The notes under the pieces were generated by a model. It made no database searches and was not told the DNA's origin. It saw nothing but the letters and a program-made list of their open reading frames with translations. DNA of 64,000 nt from Siderastrea siderea. Its lineage: Eukaryota; Cnidaria; Anthozoa; Scleractinia; Rhizangiidae. The DNA is taken from the NCBI GenBank assembly GCA_964030785.1, contig OZ034968.1, positions 63,317,899-63,381,898 of the forward strand, given 5' to 3'. The position numbers and the translations under genes were made by a program. Below are positions 24,299 to 36,864 of this stretch, piece by piece (the first letter of the stretch is position 1; each line of letters opens with the position of its first letter).

Positions 24299-26359
24299 CT
24301 CATATCAAACCGGTTAAATAAGTTACCAGCATATAAAAGCGCGGGAAAACGACAGAGCAGGAGAAAAAAGACGACTCCGATACTCGTTTTACCGAGCGAT
24401 GCCTGTTGAAGTCTATTGTCGATATTTGACCGCGGTACGATTTGCCCTTTTTCTGGTTGTGAAAAAACAAAACTTCAAACCTTTCCTCAAAGAAAAACAA
24501 AGTGGAAGTCAAGGTTCAGTGCAAAGTGATGCTGATTCGAGGTGAAATGTGAGCTATATCTGAAAATCGGTGAGTTCTCTACTTCTTGATTCTTTCAGCC
24601 ATCGAAACTATTTTGAGCTTTACAAAGCAAGACTTTATACCTCTCGGAAAAATTTCAACAATAAAGAACTAATTTGTGAGGAATAATTGTCTTTGATATT
24701 TGTAGCCTATCTGTTTTTTTACGTTCGCCCGTACAGAAATTTGACATTTTGTTTTTGTTTGAGAACGACAACAACTTCGCTTTAATCGTCAACATTTTTG
24801 TCTTATATTTACGTTGTTTCAATAAAACATCTCCTTCTGCTTTTGCAAAATTGCGGGCCATAAATATTTTATTTCATTCAATAATTCTTCTGTAGAAACC
24901 CAAAACCGGCAAATTGTTCCCTGAAAAGTTGATTATTCGCGCTATCGCTTGCGATGAAAGATGGCTTCGAAATTCATGGCTTTCAGTTTTGTTTTGTCCT
25001 AAGCTCGTATAGTCCTGAAGATCGGTTCATAAATTCTGCTTTGCGAAGATCCTATTTACTGAAGCCACATTTCCAGAGTTACCGTTTAATCGAATTTTAT
25101 AGAGGTATTGATGGAATTGTTTAATAGTGTTTTAAAATATATACTAAAATCGAAAACTCGACTACACGCGATTTGCGTGTTTGTGGTCCTTTTTGCTCCA
25201 TCACATTTCGCTGCAGGTTTTTGCGCCCAAAACTCAGTCGATTACCACTCGAATTTGTGCAGACAACAAAAGTATTTGTTATTTAAGTTGCTGGGAGTGA
25301 TTTATCTGGCATAAATTACCTTCTTTCTTTTTCCTTTCTCAATTAAACTAACAATATCGCAAAATTTAAGTCCGCCATTTTGTTTGTTTTGATCGGTTTT
25401 TTCCCCCGATTAGTGAGTTAATCGTTAACCCCTCGTTTATCACTTGGTTAGTGTTAAGGGCCCATTAAAGTATCTCGTTGCTATGATACGCGGTTGCCAT
25501 GCACGTGCAATTTTACTTCCGGTCGTCCGCAAATTTTTCGCGCGCTTTCTGGCCTCCCGGCGCCGGCCCGTCGCCGGTTCAAGTCGCCGATAATTTTTTT
25601 ATTTCGTTGCGACAAACACAAAAGAAACTTTTTTGTTTACTTTTTAAATTGATTTTAATTTTCTGCTTTACATTTACAACATATGAGTTGTGCCTTTATT
25701 TCTTAAACTGGGTGTTTCAGTTGAAAATGAGCTCGAAGCTATCCACGTACGCAGGTAAACAGAAAGCGCAGCGATGGCTGCAAGTCGATGGGGAAATGCA
25801 GATCGCGAAAAGCCGACATTCAAAGATTTTCAGTGTCAGGTCGGGGATAGAAATGTCAGTGATGCGAAGGCAAACCGAAATAAGTACTGTGCCATCATCC
25901 CGAACCCATAAAGAAATCCCTGCCTGTGTCCACGGCCGTGACTTCGACTGCTCCCAAACTACCTGACGTCGCTTGCTAGAAAACTGTAATCGATGTGCGA
26001 ACCTGTGAACTGTCCTTCCGAACCTGAGCAACTCCAGTGTTTAGAAAGCTCTTCAAGAAACGAAGCTCTCGAGGTCACTGACTTGCAGCCACTGTCGCAA
26101 GACAGCGTGGAGCAGCATACAGCAAGAAAGGAAGCTTGTAAATTGTCCTTGAAAGTAGCTCTATCGCGCGAATCTCATGCCCACATTGGTTCCGCAGTAG
26201 AGTACGCTCAAAGCCATTACTCCTAACTTTAAAATAACAAAAAAGAAACAATGAACAGCAAAAACAAGACCTCTAACACTTTGCCGTATTCCCAAGACTC
26301 TTACATGCAAAGTGTGTCTGTTTTTCCTATTTTTTCTTGAACTGAACTTCAACTTTTTC

Positions 26360-26530
26360 CGCCCTTTTTAGCATCTCGTACCCAGTTCTTCTCACCCTTT
26401 TCGCCGTAGCCGCCATTTTGAATGCATCTCCATCCTCGTTGGAGACACGTGATCTGCTGTGTGCCAGCGTCTTCTCCCGAGCCGCCGCCATATTGAAAAG
26501 CGAGAAGACCCTGGGGACGAGGTTGATAAA
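26360..26530. repeat. MITE with CCTCGTCCCCAGG-type end
   Basis: The right end reads CCTGGGGACGAGGTT (about 26510). Inside, two copies of GCCGCCATNTTGAA lie about 70 bp apart (26411 and 26481), within GAGAAGAC/GTCTTCTC context. The terminal motif recurs at 48190-48315 and 49575-49690. The left boundary is approximate. Confidence 0.5.
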
Positions 26531-27914
26531 CATACATTCAACTCTGGCTTCGGGCACAGGGCACCCAGGGTGGTCACGTACGCAGCCTGAATTTGTCTGC
26601 TGCGAAGCCTGGTGGCTTCGCACCAAATATTGGACTGCAGGAAGTATAATGGTGAGAAGTGGTAATATCTTTTGCAAAAGGGTAGACGACGTATGCGTTT
26701 AGGCTTTTGTCGTTTAAAAGTGGCAGAAGAAGTCTTCATGGTCGATAAACCACACTTGAAACAAGCATACCCAGGGTACCCCCACAAGTTTTATTGTTCA
26801 GTATAGTGAATACTGTATATGACATAATCATATATGTGAACTGCGGATGAAATAAGAAATGACAATGACCCTCGTAGTATCAACTTAAGCAGTTGATGGT
26901 CTTTCGATCCGAGCTAGCATCCCGTCATCAATATAAGATACTAAAGGAGCGTCCACTAGAGACTAAAGGAAGGCCGGTTAGTACGTGTTTAGGACTATGC
27001 CAGCGTACAAATACCATAAAGCGAACAGACTACCGGTATATTCGTGTTAATTCACTGGAACCTATTCCGTTTTAGGAATAAACGGAATATCATTTCTCTC
27101 CATGCCCCTTACAGCAGAATGAAAGGAATTTGGTTTTCTCGAACTTGGAAAAGACAATTACGTTGTCGTTTTGGCTAATTAGTAAGTTTTCTCGGAATGG
27201 GCAGAATTGAAATTCTTTTTGGGAGTTGTTGACCCTTTATTCTTTCACCGGGAATAGAAATAGCCAAAATAATCTTAAATGATACGCCCAAAAGAGTGTG
27301 TTCCGGGGAGGGAGGGGAGGGAAGGATTGGCACCCTGTGGAATTCTGGGCAGGGATGTCGAAGTCATTGTCGTGTTCAGATAAAAATATGCGAATTCTGT
27401 CTCTCCTTTTCGACATAACATTTCCCTTGAGGCCAAAACGGCGAAAATCTACAGACTTCTACTCCACTGGTTCAAAATAATAGATCATCATCTCGAGAAA
27501 AGCGGAAAATAGTGAGTGACCAAAATCTTAGTTGGGAAATACAATTGAACTCTTTCGGCTTTTCGGGAGTTTGTAAGTTTCTTAGAAGTAATCTTTTTAA
27601 GAATCTCAATTGCGCAAGAAAATTGAGGAGGTCTGGAATTTTCGTCAGTATTTCTGAAGCTGCTTATCACTTCCTCGAAGAAGAAATAAACTGAAACGTC
27701 CACGGCGAAACTCTCAAATTTTGAGTTCATCTTGAGCTAAATTCTTCAAATAGATACTTATAGTGTTATACATTCCTTGCGCTCTTTGATCGCAGCTGGA
27801 TATTGTTCACACGTTTCTTGACAATAACTTCACACTCGGTAATAGCTAGTAACGTGAGCTGCAAAAAGAAAAGGCAAACCGCGACGAAAGATTACGCCTG
27901 AATTTCCCTCCATC

Positions 27915-30900
27915 ATGTCGCTTGTAATCGCGATGGTCGCAGCTGCTTCTTCCTTGTTTTTTGTTGTTTTGTGGATTTCCTGGAAGAGAAACAACGCCAG
28001 TTTAAACGTAAGCGGAAGGTATGTTTTGGTAACGGGCTGTGATTGTGGCATCGGTCGAGAAACAGCCATTCGACTGGACAAAATGGGAGTCTGTGTGTTG
28101 GCGACCTGTTTGACAAAGGAAGGAGAACAGAGTTTGAAGTCAGTGGCGAGCAACAAACTTAAGACGTTTCAAATGGATGTTACAGACTCGCAGCAGATTA
28201 AGAGCGTCTTTGAGAAAGTGAAGGACCTTCTTGATCAAGAAGCAGGTAAAATTCTTAATTAATACAATAGATGTTCTGCTCTTTATCAAGGTTCAACGGT
28301 AAAATATTGGCCCCATGGTCTAGCTGGAAAAAGCCGGCCGGCCAGTGACCACGAACAATAGTTCGAAATATAAAGTGTTTTGACAAAGCTCCATTAGTGA
28401 ATTAGACAAACCTTTTTTTTTTTTTTTTTTTTACATCAAGTTTGACCACTTGACAATGGAACTTGTAGTTATAAAAATGCTTCCGGTTACCGGATGCTAT
28501 ATTTGAGGACCTGCAGCGAATATCAGCGACTTTCAGATTACGAGCCAAGCTGACTACGAGTGGTTTCTCTTTACGCTCAGGCGGTAGCCGAGCGAAAAGA
28601 ACACGCGAGCTGACTGCGAGTAGTCTCTAATTTTGGGGCGCGCGCTAAATTTCGAGGAGACGCGACGCGAAGGGACCGCGGGGCTCGAAAATTGGGGGCC
28701 TGTGCTAATGCGCCGATCAATTCGAAAGTTCAACATCCCCCCCCCCCCCAGGCAATCCCTCGGGCATTTGAACTTTTAAAGGTTGGCTTCTTCAAATTCC
28801 CTCCTATCCCCTCGAAGCAAAAACCCTTCAAATGCCCCACCAATTAGTACTGAACTACCTCTCCTCAAAGACAATTTTGTCTTCAATCAAACACTTTACT
28901 CGCCTTTCAGAGAGAGATATTCCGTTAATGACCTCTTCAAACTTCTTTTAAGAACCCTTTTGAAAGAGTTTCATTAAACAAAGGCGAAAGTCTATCTTGT
29001 AAATCCGTCAAACCCTGCAAAAACCGAAAAAACTCACAGGCGTATCACGTCAGAACAAAAGATAAATCCGGTGCAAATTCCCCACCTTTCCAACGCAACG
29101 ATCAAATTTCCTCCTCCCAGGGCACGATGCACAGTCAAATGCCCGGGGTATGCCCGGGGGGCGGGATGTTGAAGTTTTGAATTGATCGGCGCATAAAACC
29201 CAGACGATGGATTCTGACGGTCTATCGTCTACTGTCTATCGTCCAGAATCCATCGGATGGGTTTCAGCAAATGCCATTTTGGTAACTTGAATGACCTGTG
29301 TAGAGCAGCTAGTGGCCTGCGTCCGTCGCCAAAACCTCGCGCACAGACAATACCGCCAGCTACGCAGGCTAAGCCGCTACTATTGGCTCTACGCGCGCTC
29401 CTCACTTTTCCTCTCATCACACGATTTTCAAGGTCGCTTGTGTGTTCTTTTTGCTCAACTGAGAGAAAAGGGAATCATCCTGTAGTGTAAACCCTTAACG
29501 TCTGTTGAAGCTGAAATCGTGATACTGTATTCCTTCAGATCAAGCCTTTCTACATATAGAAGAGATCGATAACTTTGCTTTCATTCCAGGTGTGTGGGGA
29601 CTGGTAAACAATGCTGGTGTCTTGGGCATTGGACCCGCCGAGTGGGTACCGCTGGCTGAGTACAAGAGAGTCGCGGACGTCAATTTATGGGGCTTGATAG
29701 ACGTGACCAAGACATTCTTACCACTGGTGAAGAAAACCAAAGGACGTGTCGTTCTCGTCGGAAGCATAGCAGGTAGTGTTGGTTGAAGATAGAAGCATAG
29801 CAGATAGTGCTGGTTGAAGATAGAAGCATAGCACCTTAAATGATTTAATAACCACTACTCTCTGTTAAACGTCTCTTATCCAACAAAAGCCCCCTTAATA
29901 GGCATTTGTCTACAAACGTCCCTCTCTAATAAACGCCCCTTATCTAGTAACAGCCCCCTTTCTAGTGAATGCCTTTTCCGAGCAACTGTCTTATTTAGCT
30001 AGGCAACCTAATCCAACCAAATTGTTCTGGAGCTAGTATCAGTGATATATATTTTAAAACCTCCTCCCAACTATGTCTGCTTGTTCCGATATTCACTTGG
30101 CCAACAAATAAATGGGGGTAATAAAGGATGACTTAGACAATGTTATTGATATCGAGAAGTACGTCGTCGTTGGGTTTTCGCATTCATGGTGTAGCTCCAT
30201 CTAATTTTTAAAAGAAAACTGGAATCTTAGCTTTTTCACCTGTTCGGACAAATTCAATTAACGGCTCTCTCTAATTTACACCACGTATTCAATAAACGCA
30301 CCCATAAAATCCATCAAATTTAATAAATGCCCTGTTCTTTTTTTAGATAATTTAAGGTATTCGGTGAGATCCTAAGCTCCAAAGTGGAATATATAAACAA
30401 AATCGCCGTAGGGCGTGGCAAGCTCTAAGTACAGTAACATGGATATACCGTAGGTGAATGTAGGTGAACTCTATGAGCATGGGTTAAGTGTCATTGAAAC
30501 TCATTATGTGAGCAACGTCGTGCTGAAGAGCCGCAACAAGGGCGAAACAACTGTCCATTACGGCTTTCTAGTCTTGAGCGCTGTTCATGTCAGGTCTGGC
30601 TCAGTAACCGAAGTGCTGTGTGAGTCTTGCTATCTCTTACTCTCAAGGGCCAGGAAGAGAAAATTGTTCGAGATTACGAGAATGGCTGTCAAATCTCGTA
30701 TTTTTTTAAAACAATACTCCCATACTCCATTGTGTTACTTCTGGATCAATGTTTTGTATTTTATCAATCTACGAACTATCAAATGGCCATTATAAGGAAA
30801 TTTCGTTGGCGAACATCATAACTTAAGGATCAAGTTTTTATAACTTTTGAAATTTTAAATTTCACCAGGTAAGTTTTTAGTGCAAAACTGTTTTCTGCTG

Positions 30901-32406
30901 TTATTCAGTCGGTATATTATAGCAGTTACGGTAGCTCCACATGGAGAGTCGATTTAGGCCACAGAAAGTTTATACACCTTGTTCAAGAGGAGGGAGATAA
31001 CTGAGTTGGAGAAAGGTAATAGTAAATTGCTGAAAAATAGTCACTGAGCAAATGCGAGGAGAAATGGTTTCAGGTCGAGATACCTGGGCGTTCGGGATAG
31101 CGGAGCATAGCCGAGGATAGCCGGGTCTCGAGAGAGTGGCAGTCTACCATTATGAAAAGGTGTTTCTCGTAGATTTTATTACTTCATGTATTGTTAATTG
31201 CTCCTTTTCTATGTTTATGTAGGCGTTGTTTCACCTCAAGCGTTTTCCCCGTACTGTATCACCAAATATGGCGTGGAGGGATTCGCAGATTCATTGAGAC
31301 GTGAAATGCGCCAGTTTGACGTTCGGGTCAGCGTTATCGAACCTGGAGCCACGCGCACTCCCATACTGAATGAAGAGGCATTAGCTGCTTGTCTTAGAAA
31401 ACAGTGGGACAATCTTCCATCGGAGCAACAGAAAGAGTATGGCGAAGAATACCTTAAGGCCGGTAAGTAATGATAAGCTGTGGGGTAACGGACAATACTC
31501 AGGAGCCTATGTTGTGTCAACCATCTCCTATGCCAGGCTCTACGTTTGTGAATCAACGAAGGAAGGTGAGGGGCGAAATGAAAATGCATTGTGAGCAGAA
31601 AAAAGAAGAGAGATCAAGATCCATTCAGTGTTTAAGCGGGACTAAAACATATCTGCTCAGGGGCACCCAACGGTTCTTTTCGGTGGAGTATCTGTTCGGA
31701 AGACCTTAATCGGCTCAGAAATGTTGGTTTAATTGTTATGAAAGACTAGAGTTTTTGTGAAATGTCGCCTCGAACTTTCATACATAAATAAGGCTACTTT
31801 CCTCTTTCGAGATGCCAAAAGCAGCTCGGAAATTTTCTGGTGCACAATGTTCCACTTTCAGGACAGGAGCCCCAGCAGCGTAGTGACTCTCCGGCACGTT
31901 CCCAAATTAGCGTTCCATGTGTGAACAAACTGAAGCTTTTCTTTATGGGTTTTAAAGTTCGTGTCGACACAAAATCCATCCTTTGTAAAATGTAAGCTGG
32001 TGAAGAAAAGAACACACCTGACAGCCCAAAAATGTGACCTCCTCGTTGTGGGTACATTTCATTACAAGATTGGGATAGGCTACTTTGTCAGTCATGTCAG
32101 CTGTAGAATTATTGTTCTGTATCACATTATATTAACTTCCCTTTCTTAAAAATTTCAGCAACAAAAGGATTTCAAGATTGGTGCAAATCTGGATCCCCCA
32201 ACCTGAGTCACGTTATCGACGCCATCGTGAGTCCTCTGACGTCACAGTTTCCCAGGTCACGCTACGTGGTTGGGCGTGACGCATGGCAGCTAAAATTGAG
32301 TGCGCACCTCCCTGAGGCAGTGCAAGACCTTCTTGTGAAAGATTTTCCATTCAAGATCGTGAGGCCGCAGCTTCCTGAGACAACTGTCCGCTGTTGTCTT
32401 TTTTGA
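27915..32406 (+). CDS. SDR gene B: membrane-anchored SDR9C-type dehydrogenase-like
   Basis: Exons 27915-28245, 29590-29772, 31223-31462 and 32159-32406 join in frame to 333 residues, all introns phase 1. Residues 4-22 form the N-terminal membrane anchor. The dinucleotide loop is TGCDCGIG (40-47); its Cys44 and Ile46 replace the Ser and Phe of genes A and C. NNAG is at 117-120, and Asn142, Ser169, Tyr182 and Lys186 complete the catalytic set. Exons 2-4 are close to those of gene C (VWGLVNNAGVLGIGPAEWVP against LWGLVNNAGVLSIGPAEWVP), and the intron just before exon 4 is also conserved, so B and C are recent duplicates. AATAAA at 32508 is a plausible poly(A) signal. Substrate not determinable from sequence. 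Confidence 0.92.
28409..28432. repeat. Poly(T) tract in intron 1 of gene B
   Basis: An uninterrupted run of about 22 T. It could be the reverse complement of a poly(A) tail, but no retrocopy is visible beside it. Confidence 0.8.
28548..28700. repeat. Degenerate member of the TAGACTRCGAGYARTCTCT MITE family
   Basis: GACTACGAGTGGTTTCTCT (28552) and, about 60 bp later, GACTGCGAGTAGTCTCTAAT (28611) repeat the family terminus. The following ATTTCGAGGAGACGCGACGC is shared with the element at 38080-38322. A Harbinger-like element is inserted immediately downstream, so the copy is probably split. Confidence 0.6.
28706..29196. mobile_element. 485-bp TIR element with TAA duplication in intron 1 of gene B
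   Basis: TGCGCCGATCAATTCGAAAG starts at 28709. The inverse, ending AATTGATCGGCGCA, finishes at 29193. TAA flanks both sides (28706-28708 and 29194-29196). A poly(C) run and GGGCATTTGAA/AATGCCCGGGG motifs lie just inside the ends, as in the larger relative at 5702-6622. It is non-coding. Confidence 0.8.
29762..29828 (+). repeat. Tandem duplication across the exon 2 donor of gene B
   Basis: A unit of about 33 bp starting GAAGCATAGCAG is present twice, plus a third partial copy. The first copy contains the real exon end and donor (GCAG|GTAGTG at 29772/29773). In the second the GT is changed to AT (GCAGATAGTG). Confidence 0.85.
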
Positions 32407-33109
32407 AAATGGTCACATGCGTGCAAAGGCCAGATTTAAAGTTGTTGTTGTTGTTGGTTTTTAAATAGTCAACTTACAAAATTACTACTAAGTTGGGACT
32501 CTTTGTGAATAAAAAATTTAAATTCTTAAAATTGTCTAAAATATAATAGTTTTTGTTTCCCTAACTGAAAAGATATTTTTTATTTTATTTTAAAGGGTTT
32601 CACTGTTTGCAATATACCCAGGAGAATTAAAGAATTGTTCGTGTATTTATTAACTCTAGCAGGAGCAATTAAGAAAATAATATATTGCTTCGATGAATAA
32701 GGCATGTTCAGATACAATGGCGCATATACGACAGCTGTATTCTAAGTTGTCATAAATAAAAACACGACGGGCATTTCAGGCATATGACAATACGACAGAA
32801 ATGTAGATAGTATTCTATTTACACCGGTCTTACCCGCACTCCTTTAAGTTATGGGAAATCTGGCGGCCACATAAGTGAAATATACATGACCAGGCAACTA
32901 CAGAAAACACCACCCCGAAACTCAAAAGCACCCAAAACTCAAAACACACCAAACCCAAAAGCACCCAAACTGCGAGATACCCAAACTCAAAAATGAATTC
33001 AAGCTCAAAAACAAGGCACGCGGGACCTAGCACAAAGGCCCAAAATTAGAAACAAAAAATTAATTCCGTAAAACGAAGAGATGGCACAAGACCAAGAAAA
33101 AAGCCGAAA

Positions 33110-33770
33110 AAATCTTGAAACAAAGGGTGAAGCCTTTTGGGCCTTCTAAACAGGCAATGACGATGGCAAGTGCAAAGTGAAACGCCACGAGGAACAGACT
33201 GATAAATTAAAAAATTTGTCTTGCGTACCGGAAAAGAAGCGCTGTAATAGTTAATTAAGCGAAGCTCAAGGAAACAGCAAACAAGACACTACTGACGAGT
33301 GACGAGAACCAAAATAAAACCCGATAAATCCTGTGAAAGAGCAGAAGCCTTTAGGGCCTGCTCAAAATAAAAACAATGAAAGGAATATAAAAATATGTAA
33401 AAGGAACAAAATAAAAGCAAATTACAAACTCGCAAGAAAGCAGAAGCCTTTTGGGCCTGCTCAAATAGAAAACAAATTAAAGTATATGCAAACAACCAAT
33501 GAGTACGCAACGAGGAACAAAATCCTTTTGGGCCAGCCCTGCTGAAATAAAAGCAAACAAAGGCCTATGCAAACTACAAACAAATACGTCACGCGGAACA
33601 AAATAAAAGCCAATTTCATATCGAAAAAGAGCAGAAGTCTTTTAGGCCTGTTCAAGTAAAAACAAACAAAGGCACATGCAAACAACAAATCGTAACGAGG
33701 AACAAAACAAAAGCCAATTAATCTCGTGACAAAGCAGGAACCCTTTGGGCCTGCAACAGCATAAGCAAAT
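33110..33770. repeat. Degenerate tandem repeat (GCCTTTTGGGCCTGCTC core)
   Basis: The core AGAAGCCTTTTGGGCCTGCT recurs in diverged form near 33121, 33345, 33440, 33520, 33630 and 33735. It is separated by A-rich sequence with repeated AACGAGGAACAAAATAAAAG. Unit length is irregular (about 80-220 bp). Confidence 0.7.
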
Positions 33771-33898
33771 AACATCTCATACCGGAAAGTATGTGAAATA
33801 AACATCAGCCATGAACCAAAAAATTATAAAACTTCTAATGCTGGAAATATTAAACTAAACACCGGCCATGAGGCAACAATTTATAAAAATTATAAAAC

Positions 33899-34610
33899 AT
33901 GGAGCCACTGACACTCAGTACAAGCTCGACAGAGTCAGGGAACAAAAATTACCGTGAAACAACTTCTGCTCTGGAGCCACATAACATACCGACAAGGCCA
34001 GGGAACAATAGATTTAGCGAAATTAAGCCCCTGCCACTAGCAAAAGCTCGACAGAGTCAGGAAACAAAAATTGCTGTGAAACAACTTCTGCTCTGGAGCC
34101 ACACAACATACTGACAAGGCTAGCGAAGAACAATAAATTTAGCGAAATTGAGCCCCTGTTGCTAGCATACGCTCGACAGAGCCAGGAAACAAAAATTGCC
34201 GTGAAACAACTTCTGCTCTGGAGCCACACATTATACTGACAAGGCTAGCGAGGAGCAATAAATTTAGCGAAGTTAAGCCCCTGTTGCTAGCATACGCTCG
34301 ACAGAGTCAGGAAACAAAAATTGCCGTGAAACAACTTCTGCTCTGGAGCCACATAACATACTGACAAGGCCGGGGAACAATAGATTTAGCGAATTAAACC
34401 CCTGCCACTAGGACACGCTCGACAGAGTCAGGAAACCAAAAATTGCCCTGAAACAACTTCTGCTCTGGAGCCACGTAACATACTGACACGACTAGCGAGG
34501 AGCAATAAATTTAGCGAAATTGAACCCCTGTTGCTAGCGCACGCTCGACAGAGTCAGGAAACAAAACTTGCCGTAAAACAAAACTTCTGCTCTGGAGCCA
34601 CAGTACAGAA
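33899..34610. repeat. 124-bp tandem repeat, nearly six copies
   Basis: CTCGACAGAGTCAGG (GAGCCAGG in one copy) recurs at 33925, 34047, 34172, 34297, 34418 and 34544, spacings 121-126 bp. Each unit also carries AACAACTTCTGCTCTGGAGC and AATAGATTTAGCGAAATT-type blocks. Copies are about 85-95 percent alike by eye. Confidence 0.9.
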
Positions 34611-36864
34611 CTAACAAAACAGCATAATGAACGAACTGTATGAGAGTAGTAGGAAATGCGGGCACGCGGTATATGACAAAATATTAAAAGAAAGGATATT
34701 TACCTGACCAGGTGTAAAAACATTGAAAAACATGCAAAACAGGAGCGGAAAGAAATTTTACACATGTAAAAATGCCCACGGACTTATACTCATGAAGAAC
34801 AAATTCCTGTCATCCCCTGAGCCGGGAATGGGAAAAATAGAGGCTGATTTGCTACACTTGAAATGCAAAACGGAAAAACCCTGTCGAGAAGATTATAACC
34901 TAAAAGACAAAAAAATACGGCCTAAGAACAACGACAGGAAAACGAGGCTCAGGGGATGACAGATTTGCGCGCCAGTAATCCGACAGGGAATTAGACTCCC
35001 TTGCAAAACTATCATCCCAGGAGCGGCAGCAGAGAACGAAAAGAGAGATGAACAAAACGGAATGGTAACGCCAGCAAAATAAAGTAAAAGCCAAAAGCAC
35101 AGAACGCAAAGTAGAAGGCAAATACTAACCTCAAAGTAGGGAAAAGTTCAACGAAGCGTTGACCACGTGGAAACGGCTTAGGCAGCTGCGACAAACATAC
35201 TTACCGACTGGATAGCTGAAAAGAAATGTCTGGAAATTTGAAGATAAATATAATAAAAAGCTAATAAACAAAGACTCGAAGCTAGAACGAAAATGCAAAC
35301 GGGTGGAGGGGAGAAGAGGGGTTGGTAAGTGCGTTTATTAAATAAAGCCAAGAAGAACCGGACGTGTCTTCTATCGAAATGATAATGAATTCTATGCGTA
35401 TGTCTCTCTTATACTCGCTTGGGTAAGACCGCTGTAAATTGCACAAGACAGAGATTAGTGCCTTCCTCTAGTTATCAAACATTCTCGAATTTATTTTATG
35501 ACTGATATCATACGTAAATGGTTTTGTCTTCTTCATATGCTTTGTGATATGAAATGTAAGCTAAGGCGAAAAATGAAATGAAACGAGCTCTCAAAGCTTT
35601 ATTCCTTCACCCAGTGTTTTATTTTCCTTGTAAATGACTTGTCTGTATACTTAGATGTCATAACCAAAATGTTTACGGAGAATTACATTACTATTTGGGT
35701 TGGGGAATTTAGTCTATGTGGTGCCGGATTTATGCTTTTATTGCCATTAAATTGCAATAAATAGAAAAAATACGTCAAACATGCTTTCTTCTAAAGATTG
35801 ATTTACTTCTGCCTCGCTGAATATTGAGATACCTCAAAAGCGATAAAAGCTCTATGTTATTGTTAGTTAAGTGTTGTTTGGAATTTGCCTTCAGGGTATT
35901 GGGGGCGAAAAAGATACACCTTGTATTGTGGGCAGCTAGAGTGTAGCTAGATGGCTAATTAGCTAATTAAAAGTGAGTTGCTTGCGGATCAATACAAGCG
36001 ATACACAACCAATACACAACCACAGAGCCGGAAGATTCTGGAAGAATTTGAAGAACAGTTATTTTCCAAGATTTAAGTTGACGCCTGAAGTGGTGTAAAT
36101 TTTAAAAGCACAACCCCAAACGGTAAAGTTATTTTAATATTTAGGGTTATTTTAGCTCCAAACAGGAGTTATTTTTTAAACTTCGTAAGGAGTGAATTCA
36201 ATTCCGTCGTGCTTTAAGACCTCATTTGGGACCTAAATTCGTCGTAACTTCTTTTCTCTAGTTTATTTATTTATTTGTTTATTTATTTAATTATTTATCT
36301 ATTTATAATAATTTCTTATTATATATTTAGTTATTACTATAATTTGGACCATTGAGGAATTTCAATGCCTGGGTGGAGTGTCTTCTGGCGACGTGTGGTG
36401 ATTTAAAGCGCGACTTTAGTAAGAAAAAACAAAAAGTTTTAAGCGACTTTGGGAGACTAAAAGTGACTTCCAGATTAGGTCTGAGTTTAAAGTTGTTAAA
36501 GTTAAGAAGTTAAAATAGCACCCCAAATCGGGATTAACTTGAACGTCCAATCTTACCTCTATTTATGGAGTCAATAAATAACACGTTGAAAATGCGACGA
36601 AGCAAAACTCTTTCTGCGCCATTTCATCGTATTAGAATGACAATGCAACAGACGTCACCTACTCAGTTCATTTGAGTTGCATCTTGTTCTTTGAGAATTC
36701 TAAGAATTGTAGAAACGTTGAAAACGAAGGGCGGACCTTTTATATAGTGTATTATACCGAAAGCAATCAATATCACCCTCTGCGAAACACGGATAATATT
36801 AAACTGAAAGAACAATTCTCTATTTTGATCCAAGATTTTTACAGGCGCAGTTGGACTTAACTTA

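Larger units (their letters stand above)
21164..27914. other. Intergenic region between SDR genes A and B
   Basis: I find no gene with recognisable motifs. The region holds the transposon pieces listed separately, a likely LINE tail, and a weak open frame at 25727-25966 with no clear family. Confidence 0.5.
32407..36864. other. Intergenic region between SDR genes B and C
   Basis: No supported gene. The plus strand is strikingly purine/A-rich from about 32.87 to 35.3 kb and contains two tandem-repeat fields, listed separately. A small inverted pair (CTGTCATCCCCTGAGCC at 34808 and its inverse to 34960) brackets about 120 bp. A TTTA-rich low-complexity patch lies at 36258-36340. Confidence 0.55.

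Noticed and set aside
25499..25966. 155-codon frame containing a stretch like AQRWLQVDGEMQ
   Set aside because: It faintly recalls the start of zinc-finger MYM or hAT-type domains, but the expected cysteines and histidines do not follow and there is a GT donor-like site inside. Not enough to call a gene or fragment.
33899..34610. CRISPR-like array
   Set aside because: The 124-bp units repeat end to end with no unique spacers, and the window is animal DNA.
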